Source: JAVBNF01 sp031551725 (GTDB lineage: Bacteria; Bacteroidota; Bacteroidia; Bacteroidales; P3). From it: a stretch of DNA of 58,500 nt. The position numbers were made by a program, and so were the translations under genes. The notes below the pieces were generated by a model that made no database searches, was not told the origin of the DNA, and saw only the letters and a list, made by a program, of their open reading frames with translations. The stretch covers positions 1 to 58,500 of the forward strand of contig JAVBNF010000004.1 in NCBI GenBank assembly GCA_031551725.1, given 5' to 3'. Positions 1 to 8,759 of this stretch are shown here, in pieces. Each line of letters starts with the position of its first letter. Position 1 is the stretch's first letter.

Positions 1-178
1 AAAGGCGGAAATGAAGTCGCTGTTATTTGAATATGTTGAAATATATTACAATCAAGATCGAAGACATTCGGCTTTAGGGAATTTGACAATCAAAGAATTT
101 GAAAGATTAAAATTAAAAAGTATTGCTTAAATTAAAAAAAACACTTATCTTTGTGGACGGAATTAGTTATAAAGACCA
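1..178 (+). mobile_element. Right end of an IS3-family insertion sequence
   Basis: The transposase fragment ends at 130. IS3-family elements usually end in CA within a few tens of bases of the orfB stop. The sequence reads GTGGACGGAATTAGTTAT then AAAGACCA, so the element plausibly ends at the CA at 177-178. This is inference: the left inverted repeat is outside the window and cannot be compared. Confidence 0.45.
2..130 (+). CDS. IS3-family transposase OrfB, C-terminal fragment
   Basis: The reading frame is open from the window edge to TAA at 128-130 and encodes about 42 residues. They include YYNQDRRHSALGNLT followed by an acidic-hydrophobic tail. The segment YNxxRRHSALG is the classical end of the DDE integrase domain of IS3-group transposases (IS150/IS3 OrfB). 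Only the 3' end is visible, so the element's integrity cannot be judged. The rest of the element lies upstream of the window. Confidence 0.75.
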   Translation, partial: KAEMKSLLFEYVEIYYNQDRRHSALGNLTIKEFERLKLKSIA

Positions 179-237
179 CTTTTAGTTTTTTGCTTTTGTA
201 CAATACGACACATACTGATGCTTCCATTTTGATTTTT

Positions 238-270
238 GGTTTAAACACGGTTTAAACATGGTTTAAACAA
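238..270. repeat. Three tandem 11-bp GTTTAAAC repeats
   Basis: GGTTTAAACAC, GGTTTAAACAT and GGTTTAAACAA follow each other without a gap. Each unit holds the perfect palindrome GTTTAAAC. A unit of about one helical turn puts three palindromes on the same DNA face, as in a cooperative operator. No regulated gene is obvious: the tRNA is 250 bp away and the IS end is 60 bp upstream. Confidence 0.8.
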
Positions 271-491
271 CACAACCCAAAAACATCATAATTAACTGAA
301 TATCATAACAAAGTTCGGTTGAAACATTTTTAGCGATTTTTGGTCAATTGTTCCGTTTTAACATCCAAAGTTCTCTCAAAAAGTAATTCTGAAAACCAAA
401 AATGCAAGTTCAAAAAAACCACAACAAAAATTTATTTGACTGACAATCAGCTAAATTTAATTTTTTATTTTTAATTCTTAATTTTTTTTCG

Positions 492-499
492 TACCTTTG
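492..499 (+). promoter_or_regulatory. -7 element of the tRNA-Pro promoter
   Basis: TACCTTTG fits the Bacteroidota -7 consensus TAnnTTTG. It lies 20 bp upstream of the mature tRNA 5' end. The -33 region is only T-rich, so support rests on the -7 box and its position. Confidence 0.6.
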
Positions 500-518
500 C
501 ACTCCCATTTGGGAAATT

Positions 519-593
519 CGGGATGTAGCGCAGTCCGGCTAGCGCACCTGCTTTGGGAGCAGGGGGTCCCAGGTTCGAATCCTGGTATCCCGA
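519..593 (+). tRNA. tRNA-Pro (anticodon UGG)
   Basis: A full cloverleaf can be drawn. The acceptor stem CGGGATG pairs with TATCCCG with one G-T pair. The anticodon stem CCTGC/GCAGG encloses the loop TTTGGGA, putting the anticodon TGG at 554-556. The T arm is CCAGG-TTCGAAT-CCTGG, with discriminator A593. CCA is not encoded. The first base C and the TGG anticodon identify proline. Confidence 0.97.
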
Positions 594-606
594 CGATTTA
601 CACGAT

Positions 607-633
607 AGACCACTGATTTTCAGTGGTCTTTTT
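607..633 (+). terminator. Rho-independent terminator after tRNA-Pro
   Basis: AGACCACTGA and TCAGTGGTCT form a perfect 10-bp stem around a TTT loop, followed by a T run. It lies 14 bases after the tRNA and ends that transcript. Confidence 0.9.
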
Positions 634-680
634 GTTTTTAAAAACAAAATTAAAAACGCTTTCTACTACAAAAACCTTAA

Positions 681-712
681 TTTGACATAGTTCATTTTTT
701 TTCGTACATTTG
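681..712 (+). promoter_or_regulatory. Promoter of the lipase-exonuclease operon
   Basis: TTTG at 681-684 and TACATTTG at 705-712 are separated by 20 bp. This matches the Bacteroidota primary-sigma promoter. The start codon follows 25 bp later. Confidence 0.8.
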
Positions 713-737
713 TATGCTTTAACTTAATCAAAATAAA

Positions 738-1997
738 ATGAGAAGATATCTTACTATTTTAAGCATCGTCATTCTTTTTGCATCCTGCTCGAAAGACAAA
801 AACTCCGACACTCCCATTTATCTGGAAGAGGCGAAAAAAACCGGCGGTGTAAGCAAAGAATTGTTGAAGCAAGCGCTTATCCAACAAGGACTTGAAGCAT
901 ACGCCTCTCTCCCGCAAAGCGCGATAACAACCTATGCTGTTACGTACAAAACCAAATATCCGTCCGATAAAACAATTACAGCGTCTGGCGTATTTATTGT
1001 CCCGGCAAATGTAAACACAAGTTTTCCACTCGTTGTCTATACCCATGGAACAATCACAGAAGATGATGCACCATCACTAAAAACAGCCTCCATCTTTCAG
1101 TACTCACAAGATGTTTTCCTTGCAACATTAATTGCATCCAGTTTCAACTGTATTGTGCTACTCCCTGATTATATCGGATACAACGCAAGTGCAAACATCA
1201 CGCATCCTTATATCCACGGCCCTTCATTGGCTCAAGCCTCCATTGACCTTATTCAGGCTTACCGCGAATTCGCTTTTATGAATAGTCTTCCGTTTCGCAA
1301 AGACCTCTTCATTACCGGTTATTCCGAAGGCGGTTATGCCGCAGTGGCGGTACAAAAAGCCGTTCAAGAATTGTATGGTTCCAATCTATTTATTGAAAAA
1401 ACCGTTGCAGGTTCGGGGCCTTACGACAATGTTTCTTTCGCAAAAGCATTTTTGGCAAAAGACACTATTCTTGGAATTTATGAAGTCGGGAGCTACTTAT
1501 GGGCCATCGATATGTTTAAGCGAGATTATAATTACAGCAAAAGCTACAGCGATATTTTCTCAGAAGAAGACAATCAAATTCTAAGAAACGACAATTATGA
1601 TTTAGGATATTTTCATCCGAGCTATTTGCCTATTCATACGAATCCTAAAAAATTATTCAACCCTGCATTCATTAATGGTATCCTCGATAATTCCGACACA
1701 GAATTTTTAGAAGCTACACGCCAAAATTCACTCATGGATTTTACGCCTACCGACAGTTTAATTTTTGTGTATGGAGCTGCCGACACTTGGGTGTATCCAA
1801 TCAACACACTCAATGCTTACAATGCGATGTCTGCCAAAGGCTGTAAAGTTGCAATTTATGAAGATCCGGAAGGCGATCATTACACAACGATGAACCTTTA
1901 TTTACAGGTTTTATTGAACAGTTTAACAGAAGTTAAAAACCGAAAGGCAGCTGTCGATCCAGAGCCTCAACCATACGAACCTATTGCAAAAAAATGA
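738..1997 (+). CDS. Secreted alpha/beta-hydrolase lipoprotein (secretory-lipase type)
   Basis: This 419-residue protein begins with a lipoprotein signal whose lipobox FASC places the lipidated Cys at residue 17. It should therefore be an envelope-anchored serine hydrolase. The nucleophile elbow GYSEGG (residues 194-199, Ser196) and the late segments GAADTW and GDHYTT look like the Ser-Asp-His triad. The layout resembles secretory lipases and prolyl-peptidase-like hydrolases. The substrate is unknown: a lipid ester is most likely, but a peptidase cannot be excluded. The next gene starts inside the last codons (4-nt overlap), so the two are probably co-translated. Confidence 0.8.
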   Translation: MRRYLTILSIVILFASCSKDKNSDTPIYLEEAKKTGGVSKELLKQALIQQGLEAYASLPQSAITTYAVTYKTKYPSDKTITASGVFIVPANVNTSFPLVVYTHGTITEDDAPSLKTASIFQYSQDVFLATLIASSFNCIVLLPDYIGYNASANITHPYIHGPSLAQASIDLIQAYREFAFMNSLPFRKDLFITGYSEGGYAAVAVQKAVQELYGSNLFIEKTVAGSGPYDNVSFAKAFLAKDTILGIYEVGSYLWAIDMFKRDYNYSKSYSDIFSEEDNQILRNDNYDLGYFHPSYLPIHTNPKKLFNPAFINGILDNSDTEFLEATRQNSLMDFTPTDSLIFVYGAADTWVYPINTLNAYNAMSAKGCKVAIYEDPEGDHYTTMNLYLQVLLNSLTEVKNRKAAVDPEPQPYEPIAKK

Positions 1998-2491
1998 AAG
2001 ATTTTGCCGCCATCGACTTTGAAACCGCCAATGAAAACTACTCCAGCGTTTGCAGCGTGGGGGTTGTGATTGTAAAAAATGGCAAGATTACAGAAAAATT
2101 ATATTCGCTCATTCATCCGGAACCGAATTTTTACAGATATTGGAATACGAAAGTTCATGGTTTAAGCGCTAAAGACACGTGCAATGCTCCTATTTTTCCC
2201 GAAGCATGGTCGGCCATTGCGCCTAAAATTGTCGGACTTCCATTAATTGCGCATAACAGCCTGTTTGACGAAGGCTGCCTAAAAGCCGTGCACAAATTTT
2301 ACAGCATGCCTTATCCCGAGTACAAATTTCATTGTACCGTACGCGCCTCAAGGAAAGTATTTCCAGATCTGGTAAATCATAAACTTCCCACCGTTTCTAC
2401 ACATGTAGGCTACGACCTTTCTCAACATCACCATGCTTTAGCTGATGCGGAAGCCTGTGCCGAAATCGCAAAAGTGGTATTTGAATCGTAA
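1994..2491 (+). CDS. 3'-5' exonuclease, DnaQ/RNase T superfamily
   Basis: The 165-residue protein has the DEDDh fold motifs: Exo I DFETAN (Asp8 and Glu10 as metal ligands), Exo II HNSLFD, and Exo III HHALADAEA with the catalytic His and Asp. This resembles the epsilon proofreading subunit and small stand-alone exonucleases. There is no extra domain, so it could act in repair or RNA trimming rather than as a replisome subunit. It starts within the stop region of the lipase gene (ATGA overlap), an odd pairing because the products work in different compartments. Confidence 0.85.
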   Translation: MKDFAAIDFETANENYSSVCSVGVVIVKNGKITEKLYSLIHPEPNFYRYWNTKVHGLSAKDTCNAPIFPEAWSAIAPKIVGLPLIAHNSLFDEGCLKAVHKFYSMPYPEYKFHCTVRASRKVFPDLVNHKLPTVSTHVGYDLSQHHHALADAEACAEIAKVVFES

Positions 2492-2496
2492 AAACC

Positions 2497-2550
2497 GATA
2501 ATTTACCCCATGCATAGGTGAAAATATCGGATAATTCACCCCATGCTTAG
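2497..2550. repeat. Two imperfect 21-bp direct repeats
   Basis: GATAATTTACCCCATGCATAG at 2497-2517 recurs at 2530-2550 with two substitutions. The starts are 33 bp apart. Both lie between the exonuclease stop and its terminator, so they are transcribed in the 3' UTR. A mobile or regulatory origin cannot be told from one site. Confidence 0.7.
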
Positions 2551-2570
2551 ATTCACTCTAAATAAAAACA

Positions 2571-2620
2571 TTGAAATCTTCATAAAATGCATGGATGGAA
2601 GATTTCAACGAGTTTTTTTT
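2571..2620 (+). terminator. Terminator of the lipase-exonuclease operon
   Basis: TTGAAATCTTC (2571-2581) pairs perfectly with GAAGATTTCAA (2598-2608) over a 16-nt loop. A run of eight T follows at 2613-2620. Confidence 0.75.
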
Positions 2621-2679
2621 CAGGAGGATGTGACCATTTGTAGATTAAAAAATCAACAATAAACCACTCTTCTGAGTTT

Positions 2680-3951
2680 TTATTCAAAATCTCCACTCTC
2701 TCTAAGTAGCCACTTCCACACAGGTATTACATTAATCTGTGTGCCCGATTCGTTAATAATTGACTCTTCGTCCCAAGTAACAATTTCAAGTCGGCTCACT
2801 TTATAAACGGTATTAAGTCTGAGCAATGCTTTTATTTCACGCTGTTTTGTTGTTTCATCCGAAAGACTATAGGACACTTGCACCGCTCTATGAGCATCCG
2901 GCATAAAGAAATCGACTTCTATATTTTTATTGTAAAAGAACAAATCGTTATCATACCTCTTCTTCAAAGTTACTGCAACAATGTTTTCCAATAATTTTGT
3001 TTCCGGATCGAAAAGAAAATTATTGAGTATTCCGTTATCAAAAAAATACCGCTTCTTAAACGTCTCTTTTTCAACCAATTTATCAGAAAAATTAGAAATA
3101 CTAAAAATCAAATATGCATCGGACGCAAATTGAAGATAATCGATCAGCGTATTTCTTGCCAAACTGGTTCCGGTTGAATCAATTACATGCTTGATTCTTG
3201 TGAGCGAAGACGGTTGCATTATGCTTTCCGCCAGTTTTTTCATCAATACCCTTATCGCATTTTCATTTCGAATATCATTTCGCGAAATAATATCACCCAA
3301 AAGCACTTTTTGATACAGCGCATTAAGCCAGCTTCGTTTATCCTTCAACGGAAATAATTCGGCAAATCCGCCGTAATAAAAATAATCTTTAAACAGTCGG
3401 ACAATCTGCAATCGTTGGTCATTAAATTCCCAATTCTTTTTTAAAATCATTCCGTGATAATCCAGATATTCTTTGAATGAGAAAGGGAACACTTCTTTGG
3501 CTATAAAGCGTCCTCCGAGCGTGGTATGGATTTCTTTACTGAGCATTTTAGCATTACTTCCGGTAATAAAAACCCGGTATTTCGAATCGGCCAAACGACG
3601 AGCAAATTTTTCCCATTTATCAATATTCTGTATTTCGTCTAAATAAATCAGCGGTTTACGGTCATACATTTCTTTATAGCACTCTATAAACAAATGCAAA
3701 TCATCAACGTTGACGGACGAAATACGCTCGTCTTCGAAGTTTACGTACAAAATATCTTCGATAGATGCTTTTCCGGATCGTATTAAATGTTTGATGTGCT
3801 GATACAACAAATAAGACTTCCCAGCACGACGAATACCCACCAAAACATAATTGACAGTTTCCTCGAATTCAATAGGACGTTCTACTAAATCAATGTTTTG
3901 AATTTCAGCCTGTTTTTCCAAAATAAGGCTTTTTATGACCTGTTTTTCCAT
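2680..3951 (-). CDS. AAA-type ATPase with DUF4143 domain
   Basis: The 423-residue protein has a Walker A motif RRAGKSYLL near residue 40, Walker B IYLDEIQNI near residue 100, and the sensor-like segment VFITGSNAKML. The C-terminal half carries a nuclease-like core (NIEVDFFM, QVSYSL), as in DUF4143. These proteins are abundant in Bacteroidota genomes. Their role is not firmly known, but the fold suggests an ATPase coupled to DNA handling. It has its own promoter and stands alone. Confidence 0.85.
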   Translation of the reverse strand: MEKQVIKSLILEKQAEIQNIDLVERPIEFEETVNYVLVGIRRAGKSYLLYQHIKHLIRSGKASIEDILYVNFEDERISSVNVDDLHLFIECYKEMYDRKPLIYLDEIQNIDKWEKFARRLADSKYRVFITGSNAKMLSKEIHTTLGGRFIAKEVFPFSFKEYLDYHGMILKKNWEFNDQRLQIVRLFKDYFYYGGFAELFPLKDKRSWLNALYQKVLLGDIISRNDIRNENAIRVLMKKLAESIMQPSSLTRIKHVIDSTGTSLARNTLIDYLQFASDAYLIFSISNFSDKLVEKETFKKRYFFDNGILNNFLFDPETKLLENIVAVTLKKRYDNDLFFYNKNIEVDFFMPDAHRAVQVSYSLSDETTKQREIKALLRLNTVYKVSRLEIVTWDEESIINESGTQINVIPVWKWLLRESGDFE

Positions 3952-3972
3952 AAATTAATCAATTTATTGATG

Positions 3973-3980
3973 CAAATATA
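3973..3980 (-). promoter_or_regulatory. -7 element upstream of the DUF4143 ATPase
   Basis: On the minus strand the sequence is TATATTTG, a match to TAnnTTTG, 21 bp before the start codon. A clear -33 box is not visible in the A/T-rich surroundings. Confidence 0.5.
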
Positions 3981-4323
3981 AGAATTATTTATCAATATAT
4001 TAATTAATAATATAAATTTATTTACTATTATACTGAATAAAAACAATAAATTGCTCCTTAAAAAATAGATACGTATGTTTAACCTTGTCAAAGACAATTC
4101 AGTTTCGCTTTTTGCTCTCAAGCAATGTTCCGCCTTCAGACCTTTGGATTAAACAAAACCAAAATCATTGCACAACGAAATAATCGACATTTTCAACAAA
4201 CAACGCGAAAGGTATAAGAAAACAAAATAAAAATGAAAGTTATTTATTTCCAATTATTCAAATCTAATTATTCAATTTCAATAATTTGATTTCAATAATC
4301 CTCAAAATAAAAGACTTCTATGA
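3981..4323. other. Gene-free AT-rich gap
   Basis: About 340 bases between the ATPase promoter and the lipoprotein stop codon. It is A/T-rich with scattered short repeats such as ATTATTCAA. Short reading frames here lack any recognisable feature, and no hairpin with a T run was seen. Confidence 0.5.
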
Positions 4324-4809
4324 TTAATATTTAATCTTTTTTGCTTCCCCATCCCTTACAAATCGAATTTCTTTCAAATTCTCTTGTTTGGAAATCCGCA
4401 AAAGCGAGAAAGGAAGCATGTCGTAAGATTGTTTGTCGTCACGGGTGATTGTATAGTTTACAATCAAAGTATCATTTTCATTTTTCACAGAAGAAAATTG
4501 AATATCCGTTTTTCTATTTGTTGGCGGACAAGCAATGGCTACAGCACATTCATTTGCAAAATCAATGGTATCAAAATTACCGCCCATCACACGTGCAATA
4601 CCAACATATCGTTCAAATTCCTGCGCATTCCTGAACACAAAAAATTCAATGGAATCGGTAAATTGATAATCATTTTTCAAAAAATAACCATTCAACGTTT
4701 TCACCGAAACCTGGCTTGAAATTTGGGTTTCAGTATTTTTTTCTGTAGAAAATGAGCATGCACACAAAGCAGCAGCTAAAATCAAAAAACAAGATAAACG
4801 GGCTACCAT
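4324..4809 (-). CDS. Putative small lipoprotein
   Basis: The 161-residue protein starts with a short signal and lipobox CACS, with the lipidated Cys near residue 18, so it is likely membrane-anchored. The remaining 140 residues are a small mixed alpha/beta domain with segments such as FRNAQEFERYVG and IACPPTNRKTDI. The family is not recognised; a distant PrcB-like domain is possible. It lies 8 bp after the GH3-like gene and is probably the last gene of an operon with it and the LptF/LptG permease. Confidence 0.7.
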   Translation of the reverse strand: MVARLSCFLILAAALCACSFSTEKNTETQISSQVSVKTLNGYFLKNDYQFTDSIEFFVFRNAQEFERYVGIARVMGGNFDTIDFANECAVAIACPPTNRKTDIQFSSVKNENDTLIVNYTITRDDKQSYDMLPFSLLRISKQENLKEIRFVRDGEAKKIKY

Positions 4810-4817
4810 AATTTTTT

Positions 4818-6332
4818 TTAATTAAAATGATTTTTCAAAATTTCTTCTATGATCTTGCGGTCATTCGCCAAGCGTGGCACTTTATGCTGACCGCCCAGCT
4901 TGCCTTTCGACTTCATCCAGTTGTAAAATGTTCCTTTCGGAAGGCTTCGCACCAAAGGTTCTTTAAGCATCAAATTATGATAGCGTTTGGCTTCGTAATC
5001 GCTATTGCAAGATTTCAAAGCATTATCCAATACTTCCGTAAAATAAGCCAAATCATCGGGCACTTTCCGGAATTCTATCAACCATTCGTGACATGCATTT
5101 TTTCCATCCTCCAAAAACACAGGCGCAGCGGTATATTCGGAGATCTCGGCATGTGTTTTCGCGCAAGCGGAAGCCAAAGCCTGCTGCGCATTATCTTCAA
5201 TCAGTTCCTCGCCGAAAGCGTTGATAAAACTGCGCGTACGGCCGCTGATTTTAATTCTATACGGACTCAAAGACGTAAAAACCACCGTATCGCCAATCAT
5301 ATAGCGCCACAAACCGGAATTGGTGGAAATAACAATCGCATAATTTTTATTCAGTTCGACCTCGTCCAAACGCAGTGTTTTCGGATGTTCTTCATGAATT
5401 TGATCCATCGGAACAAATTCGTAATAAATACCATAATCGAGCATCAACAGCATTTCGTTGGAATGCGTTTGGTCTTGAATGCCGAAAAAGCCTTCGGTCG
5501 CGTTGTACGTTTCCACGTAATTCACGCTATCGGACGGCAATAATTCCTGAAATTGCTTTTTATAAGGCGTAAAGCTGATTCCGCCATGGAAAAAAGCCTC
5601 GAAATTAGGCCATACTTCCAACAGATTTTGCTTGCCGGTAATTTCTAAAACATGTTTAAACAGCAATAGCGTCCACGACGGCACGCCGGCAGCATTGGTA
5701 ACATTGTACGAAATGGTGGCTCGCGCCATTTTATCAATCTTCGATTCCCATTCGTTCATCAAAGCAATTTCAAGGTTAGGCACGCGCAAAAACTCGGCCC
5801 AGAACGGCAAATTTTGAATCAAGATAGCCGATAAATCGCCGGTATAAGCATTCGGATTGATTTCACATACGTGATGACTGCCTCCCATTGCCAAATTCAT
5901 TCCGTCAAAAACGCTCGATTCGGGATGATTATTCATGTAAATGGCATACATGTCCTTTCCGCCTTTAAAATGGCATTCCTGCAAAGATTCCTGACTAACG
6001 GGAATAAACTTGCTTTTGTCACTCGTTGTTCCGGACGATTTGGCAAACCATTTGATGTTGGAATTCCACAATACATTGCGCTCGCCTTTGTGCATGCGAT
6101 CAATATATGGGCGTAAAGAATTGTAATCGTTTAAAGGCACGCGTTCTGCATACGTATCCATGTCTTGGATGGATGCAAAATCGTATTTCTGACCATATTC
6201 CGTATCTTTAGCCGTGTCCATCAATTTCAACAACCAATCGCGCTGAACATCGTGGGGATATTTGATAAACAGCTCAATTTGATGCATGCGCTGTTTAAGC
6301 ACCCAAGCGGCTATGGAGTTAAGGATGGCCAT
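4818..6332 (-). CDS. GH3 auxin-responsive-promoter family protein
   Basis: The 504-residue protein belongs to the GH3 group of adenylate-forming enzymes. Visible matches are FAKSSGTTSDKSKFIP near residue 97 (P-loop-like nucleotide motif), YNATEGFFGIQ in the middle (Thr/Glu of the adenylation motif) and ISGRTRSFINAFGEEL toward the C-terminus. Plant members conjugate amino acids to acyl acids. Bacteroidota homologues are common but their substrate is unknown. The gene follows the LptF/LptG permease by 7 bp, so an envelope or small-molecule conjugation role is possible but inferred. Confidence 0.88.
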   Translation of the reverse strand: MAILNSIAAWVLKQRMHQIELFIKYPHDVQRDWLLKLMDTAKDTEYGQKYDFASIQDMDTYAERVPLNDYNSLRPYIDRMHKGERNVLWNSNIKWFAKSSGTTSDKSKFIPVSQESLQECHFKGGKDMYAIYMNNHPESSVFDGMNLAMGGSHHVCEINPNAYTGDLSAILIQNLPFWAEFLRVPNLEIALMNEWESKIDKMARATISYNVTNAAGVPSWTLLLFKHVLEITGKQNLLEVWPNFEAFFHGGISFTPYKKQFQELLPSDSVNYVETYNATEGFFGIQDQTHSNEMLLMLDYGIYYEFVPMDQIHEEHPKTLRLDEVELNKNYAIVISTNSGLWRYMIGDTVVFTSLSPYRIKISGRTRSFINAFGEELIEDNAQQALASACAKTHAEISEYTAAPVFLEDGKNACHEWLIEFRKVPDDLAYFTEVLDNALKSCNSDYEAKRYHNLMLKEPLVRSLPKGTFYNWMKSKGKLGGQHKVPRLANDRKIIEEILKNHFN

Positions 6333-6339
6333 ACGAATT

Positions 6340-7419
6340 CTATTTGGGTGCTATTCGAATTAAATATATGGAAAGCAGGCTGAACAAAATAATCGGCAGC
6401 CACGCAGCAAGCCAGATGGGGAACGTTCCTAAAGTGGCAAACATCTTGGTCATCTGTAAGAAAAAGATGAACAAAAATGCAAGCGCAAGCCCGATTGCAA
6501 TATGCAAACCAGTTCCTCCGCGCACTTTTCGCGACGACAATGCGACAGCAATCAACGTAAGTATAAACACGGCAAACGGCTGCGCAATACGCTGCATACG
6601 TTCATACATGTACAAACGGGCAAGCGGAGAGCCTTTGGCCTGTTCTTTGGCAATTACCCTGTTCAAATCGCCGAACGTCATTACCTCGGTATTTTGGAAA
6701 GTGGTTTCAAAATCCTTGGGCTCAATGCCCAAATCCATTGTTTTTTCAGGCAAGCGGGTATATATCTCCCGAACACTGTCCACCCTTCTTTCGATTACAT
6801 CTTTCAGTAGCCATGTTTGAGAAACAGAATCGTACTGCGCATTACGGGCAGTGATTTTGGATATCAAACCGTGTTCTTTATCAATTGTTTCAATAATCAA
6901 GCGATTGGCTTTTCCTTCATAGCGGTCAAAAGACTCTGCAAAATAATACGTGCTATCATTATGCTGCATATGCACATTAATATTGGCCTCAAAGCCTTTG
7001 GGCCAAATATATTTGCCTTCGAACTCCAAACGCTTTTTATTTACGCGCGGAATTACATCATTGGATAGATATAAGTTCAATGCCGCAATCACGGTAACGG
7101 CAATCATGTAGGGACGCAACATACGATAAAAACTGATGCCCGACCCAAGTATGGCCACAATCTCCGTATTGGAAGCCATGCGCGAAGTGAAATAAACCAC
7201 TGCAATAAAAGTGAACAATGCACTAAACATATTCACAAAATACGGGATAAAATTCACGTAATAGTCAAAAATAATTACATTTAGCGGGGCCTTCTTTTCA
7301 ATGAAATCATCAATCTTTTCAGAGATATCGAAGATAATAACAATGAGAATAATCAACGCTAATGCGTAAAAGAAAGTTCCGAGGAATTTACGGATAATGT
7401 ACCAGTCTAATTTTTTCAT
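6340..7419 (-). CDS. LptF/LptG-family LPS export permease
   Basis: The 359-residue protein has the YjgP/YjgQ layout: a start MKKLDWYIIRKFLGTFF, three N-terminal membrane segments, a periplasmic beta-jellyroll (about 120-260) and three C-terminal helices. Family members form the transmembrane part of the LptB2FG transporter, which extracts LPS from the inner membrane. Only one copy is seen here, so the partner must be elsewhere. LptG is favoured from the N-terminal sequence, but F and G are hard to separate by eye. Confidence 0.9.
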   Translation of the reverse strand: MKKLDWYIIRKFLGTFFYALALIILIVIIFDISEKIDDFIEKKAPLNVIIFDYYVNFIPYFVNMFSALFTFIAVVYFTSRMASNTEIVAILGSGISFYRMLRPYMIAVTVIAALNLYLSNDVIPRVNKKRLEFEGKYIWPKGFEANINVHMQHNDSTYYFAESFDRYEGKANRLIIETIDKEHGLISKITARNAQYDSVSQTWLLKDVIERRVDSVREIYTRLPEKTMDLGIEPKDFETTFQNTEVMTFGDLNRVIAKEQAKGSPLARLYMYERMQRIAQPFAVFILTLIAVALSSRKVRGGTGLHIAIGLALAFLFIFFLQMTKMFATLGTFPIWLAAWLPIILFSLLSIYLIRIAPK

Positions 7420-7444
7420 ACAGCAATCTGTGTGCCTGTTTTTA

Positions 7445-7508
7445 ATGTACGATATACGACGTACGATGTACGAGGATTTTCATAAATCGCAAATCTAAAA
7501 TCGTCAAT
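7445..7508. repeat. Period-7 word array, two opposed arms
   Basis: The left arm repeats a TACGATG-like heptad (TGTACGATATACGACGTACG...). The right arm reads AAATCGCAAATCTAAAATCG, a looser version in opposite orientation. The array fills the gap between the LptF/LptG start and the TPM-protein stop. Confidence 0.65.
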
Positions 7509-7555
7509 TTCATTGCAAATATACTACTTTTTTCAAGATTTTACAATATTTGTGC

Positions 7556-8314
7556 TTACCACGATCCTCCTGCTCCGCCGCCGCCGAAACCGCCGCCGCC
7601 AAAACCACCGAATCCGCCGCCGCTAAAGCCGCCGCCGGAACTTCGCCCGGAACTTCCGACCATCGGAGGAAGAAAAATCCATCCGCCGGAAGATGAATAG
7701 GTACCGCGACCTTTGTTACGGTTGTTCTTATTGGAGAATATGGACACAATAAATAAAAGCAAGATAATTCCTATAACAAACAATGCTTCAAGCGGTATTT
7801 CGTCATCAACAACAACTTCCGAAATTTCGCCGGACGCCATTTTCATCAGCATATCCACGCCGGAAGTAATTCCGCCGTAATAATCATTGTTTTTGAAATG
7901 CGGAATCATGATCATATCCACAATCTGCTTGGCTTGCACATCGGGAATGGCGCCTTCCAAACCGTAACCCACAGCAATGTAGGCATGTCCGCGTTCGTTA
8001 TCTGTTTTCGGTTTTATCAAAACCACAATACCATTATCGAATTTATCTTGGCCAACACCCCACGAATGGCCTAATTCCACAGCATATTGCGCCGGATCGT
8101 AGCCTTGCAGATCGGGCACAATGACCACACAAATCTGGTTGGAGGTATTCTTCGCAAATGTATCTAACGAATATTCGAGTGACGACGCTTGCGCGGAAGA
8201 TAAAATCCCGGCATAATCATTCAGCAAACGAGCCGGCTGTGGGCGGGGCGGAATTTGTGCAAATATATTCGCACAAAAACACATCAGCAATATCAACACA
8301 AAACGTTTATTCAT
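7556..8314 (-). CDS. TPM-domain membrane protein with Gly-rich tail (YgcG type)
   Basis: The 252-residue protein has a signal peptide ending at IFAQ, then a TPM domain (LLNDYAGILSS, ICVVIVPDLQGYDPAQYA, IAVGYGLEGAIPD, IMIPHFKNNDYYGGI). A single membrane helix (ALFVIGIILLLFIV) precedes a C-terminal run of Gly and Ser ending GGSW. This matches YgcG/TPM_phosphatase proteins. Their activity is unclear, with phosphatase activity shown for a plant relative. It is the third gene of a LemA-TPM-TPM operon and overlaps the previous one by 8 nt. Confidence 0.88.
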   Translation of the reverse strand: MNKRFVLILLMCFCANIFAQIPPRPQPARLLNDYAGILSSAQASSLEYSLDTFAKNTSNQICVVIVPDLQGYDPAQYAVELGHSWGVGQDKFDNGIVVLIKPKTDNERGHAYIAVGYGLEGAIPDVQAKQIVDMIMIPHFKNNDYYGGITSGVDMLMKMASGEISEVVVDDEIPLEALFVIGIILLLFIVSIFSNKNNRNKGRGTYSSSGGWIFLPPMVGSSGRSSGGGFSGGGFGGFGGGGFGGGGAGGSW

Positions 8315-8753
8315 CGCCCTCCTCTCCGAAACTCACGTCGTTGCTGAGTTCGTTCGTATCATCTTTTTTCAGCGGAAAATGTTTTTGCAACTGAAATCCG
8401 GCTTGTTCGATTGCGAAAATCAAACCGTTAGTGTATTCCTTTTTCTTGAAAAAAGGAACAACACCATCGTAAACGCAATCCCAGAAACCTTGTCCAACAG
8501 CATTATTAATCGCTGTATCGCCGATAATGGCAAATTTTTTATCATTCGGACAAAGGAAAATCAACACAGCATTACGGTCTCTCGTTTTGAACATTTCCAA
8601 ACGGTCGAACACCTCAACAGCTGTCTGCACGGCATCTCCGGGACATTTAGCCTCAATATGCACACGAATTTCGCTCGATGTGCAACATTCGGCTTTGCTT
8701 ATCGCCGCAGCAATCTGCTCACGATCGGTTTTTGAAAAAAGTGCTTTACTCAT
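8307..8753 (-). CDS. Soluble TPM-domain protein
   Basis: The 148-residue protein is a single TPM domain without signal peptide or membrane helix. Typical segments are AECCTSSEIRVHIEAKCPGD, NAVLIFLCPNDKKFAIIGD, and GQGFWDCVYDGVVPFFKKKE. It lies between lemA (6 bp away) and a membrane TPM protein (8-nt overlap). Such LemA-TPM trios are conserved in Bacteroidota and are thought to act at the cytoplasmic membrane, but the biochemical role is not established. Confidence 0.85.
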   Translation of the reverse strand: MSKALFSKTDREQIAAAISKAECCTSSEIRVHIEAKCPGDAVQTAVEVFDRLEMFKTRDRNAVLIFLCPNDKKFAIIGDTAINNAVGQGFWDCVYDGVVPFFKKKEYTNGLIFAIEQAGFQLQKHFPLKKDDTNELSNDVSFGEEGDE

Positions 8754-8759
8754 GAAAAC

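Larger units (their letters stand above)
179..518. other. Gene-free, AT-rich gap between IS end and tRNA
   Basis: About 340 bases with no credible reading frame. The gap holds three 11-base direct repeats at 238-270 and the tRNA promoter at its right end. Otherwise it is low-complexity A/T sequence. Confidence 0.6.

Noticed and set aside
3933..4121. 62-codon frame upstream of the DUF4143 ATPase
   Set aside because: It runs through the ATPase promoter region, overlaps the ATPase start, and its composition is that of A/T-rich noncoding DNA.
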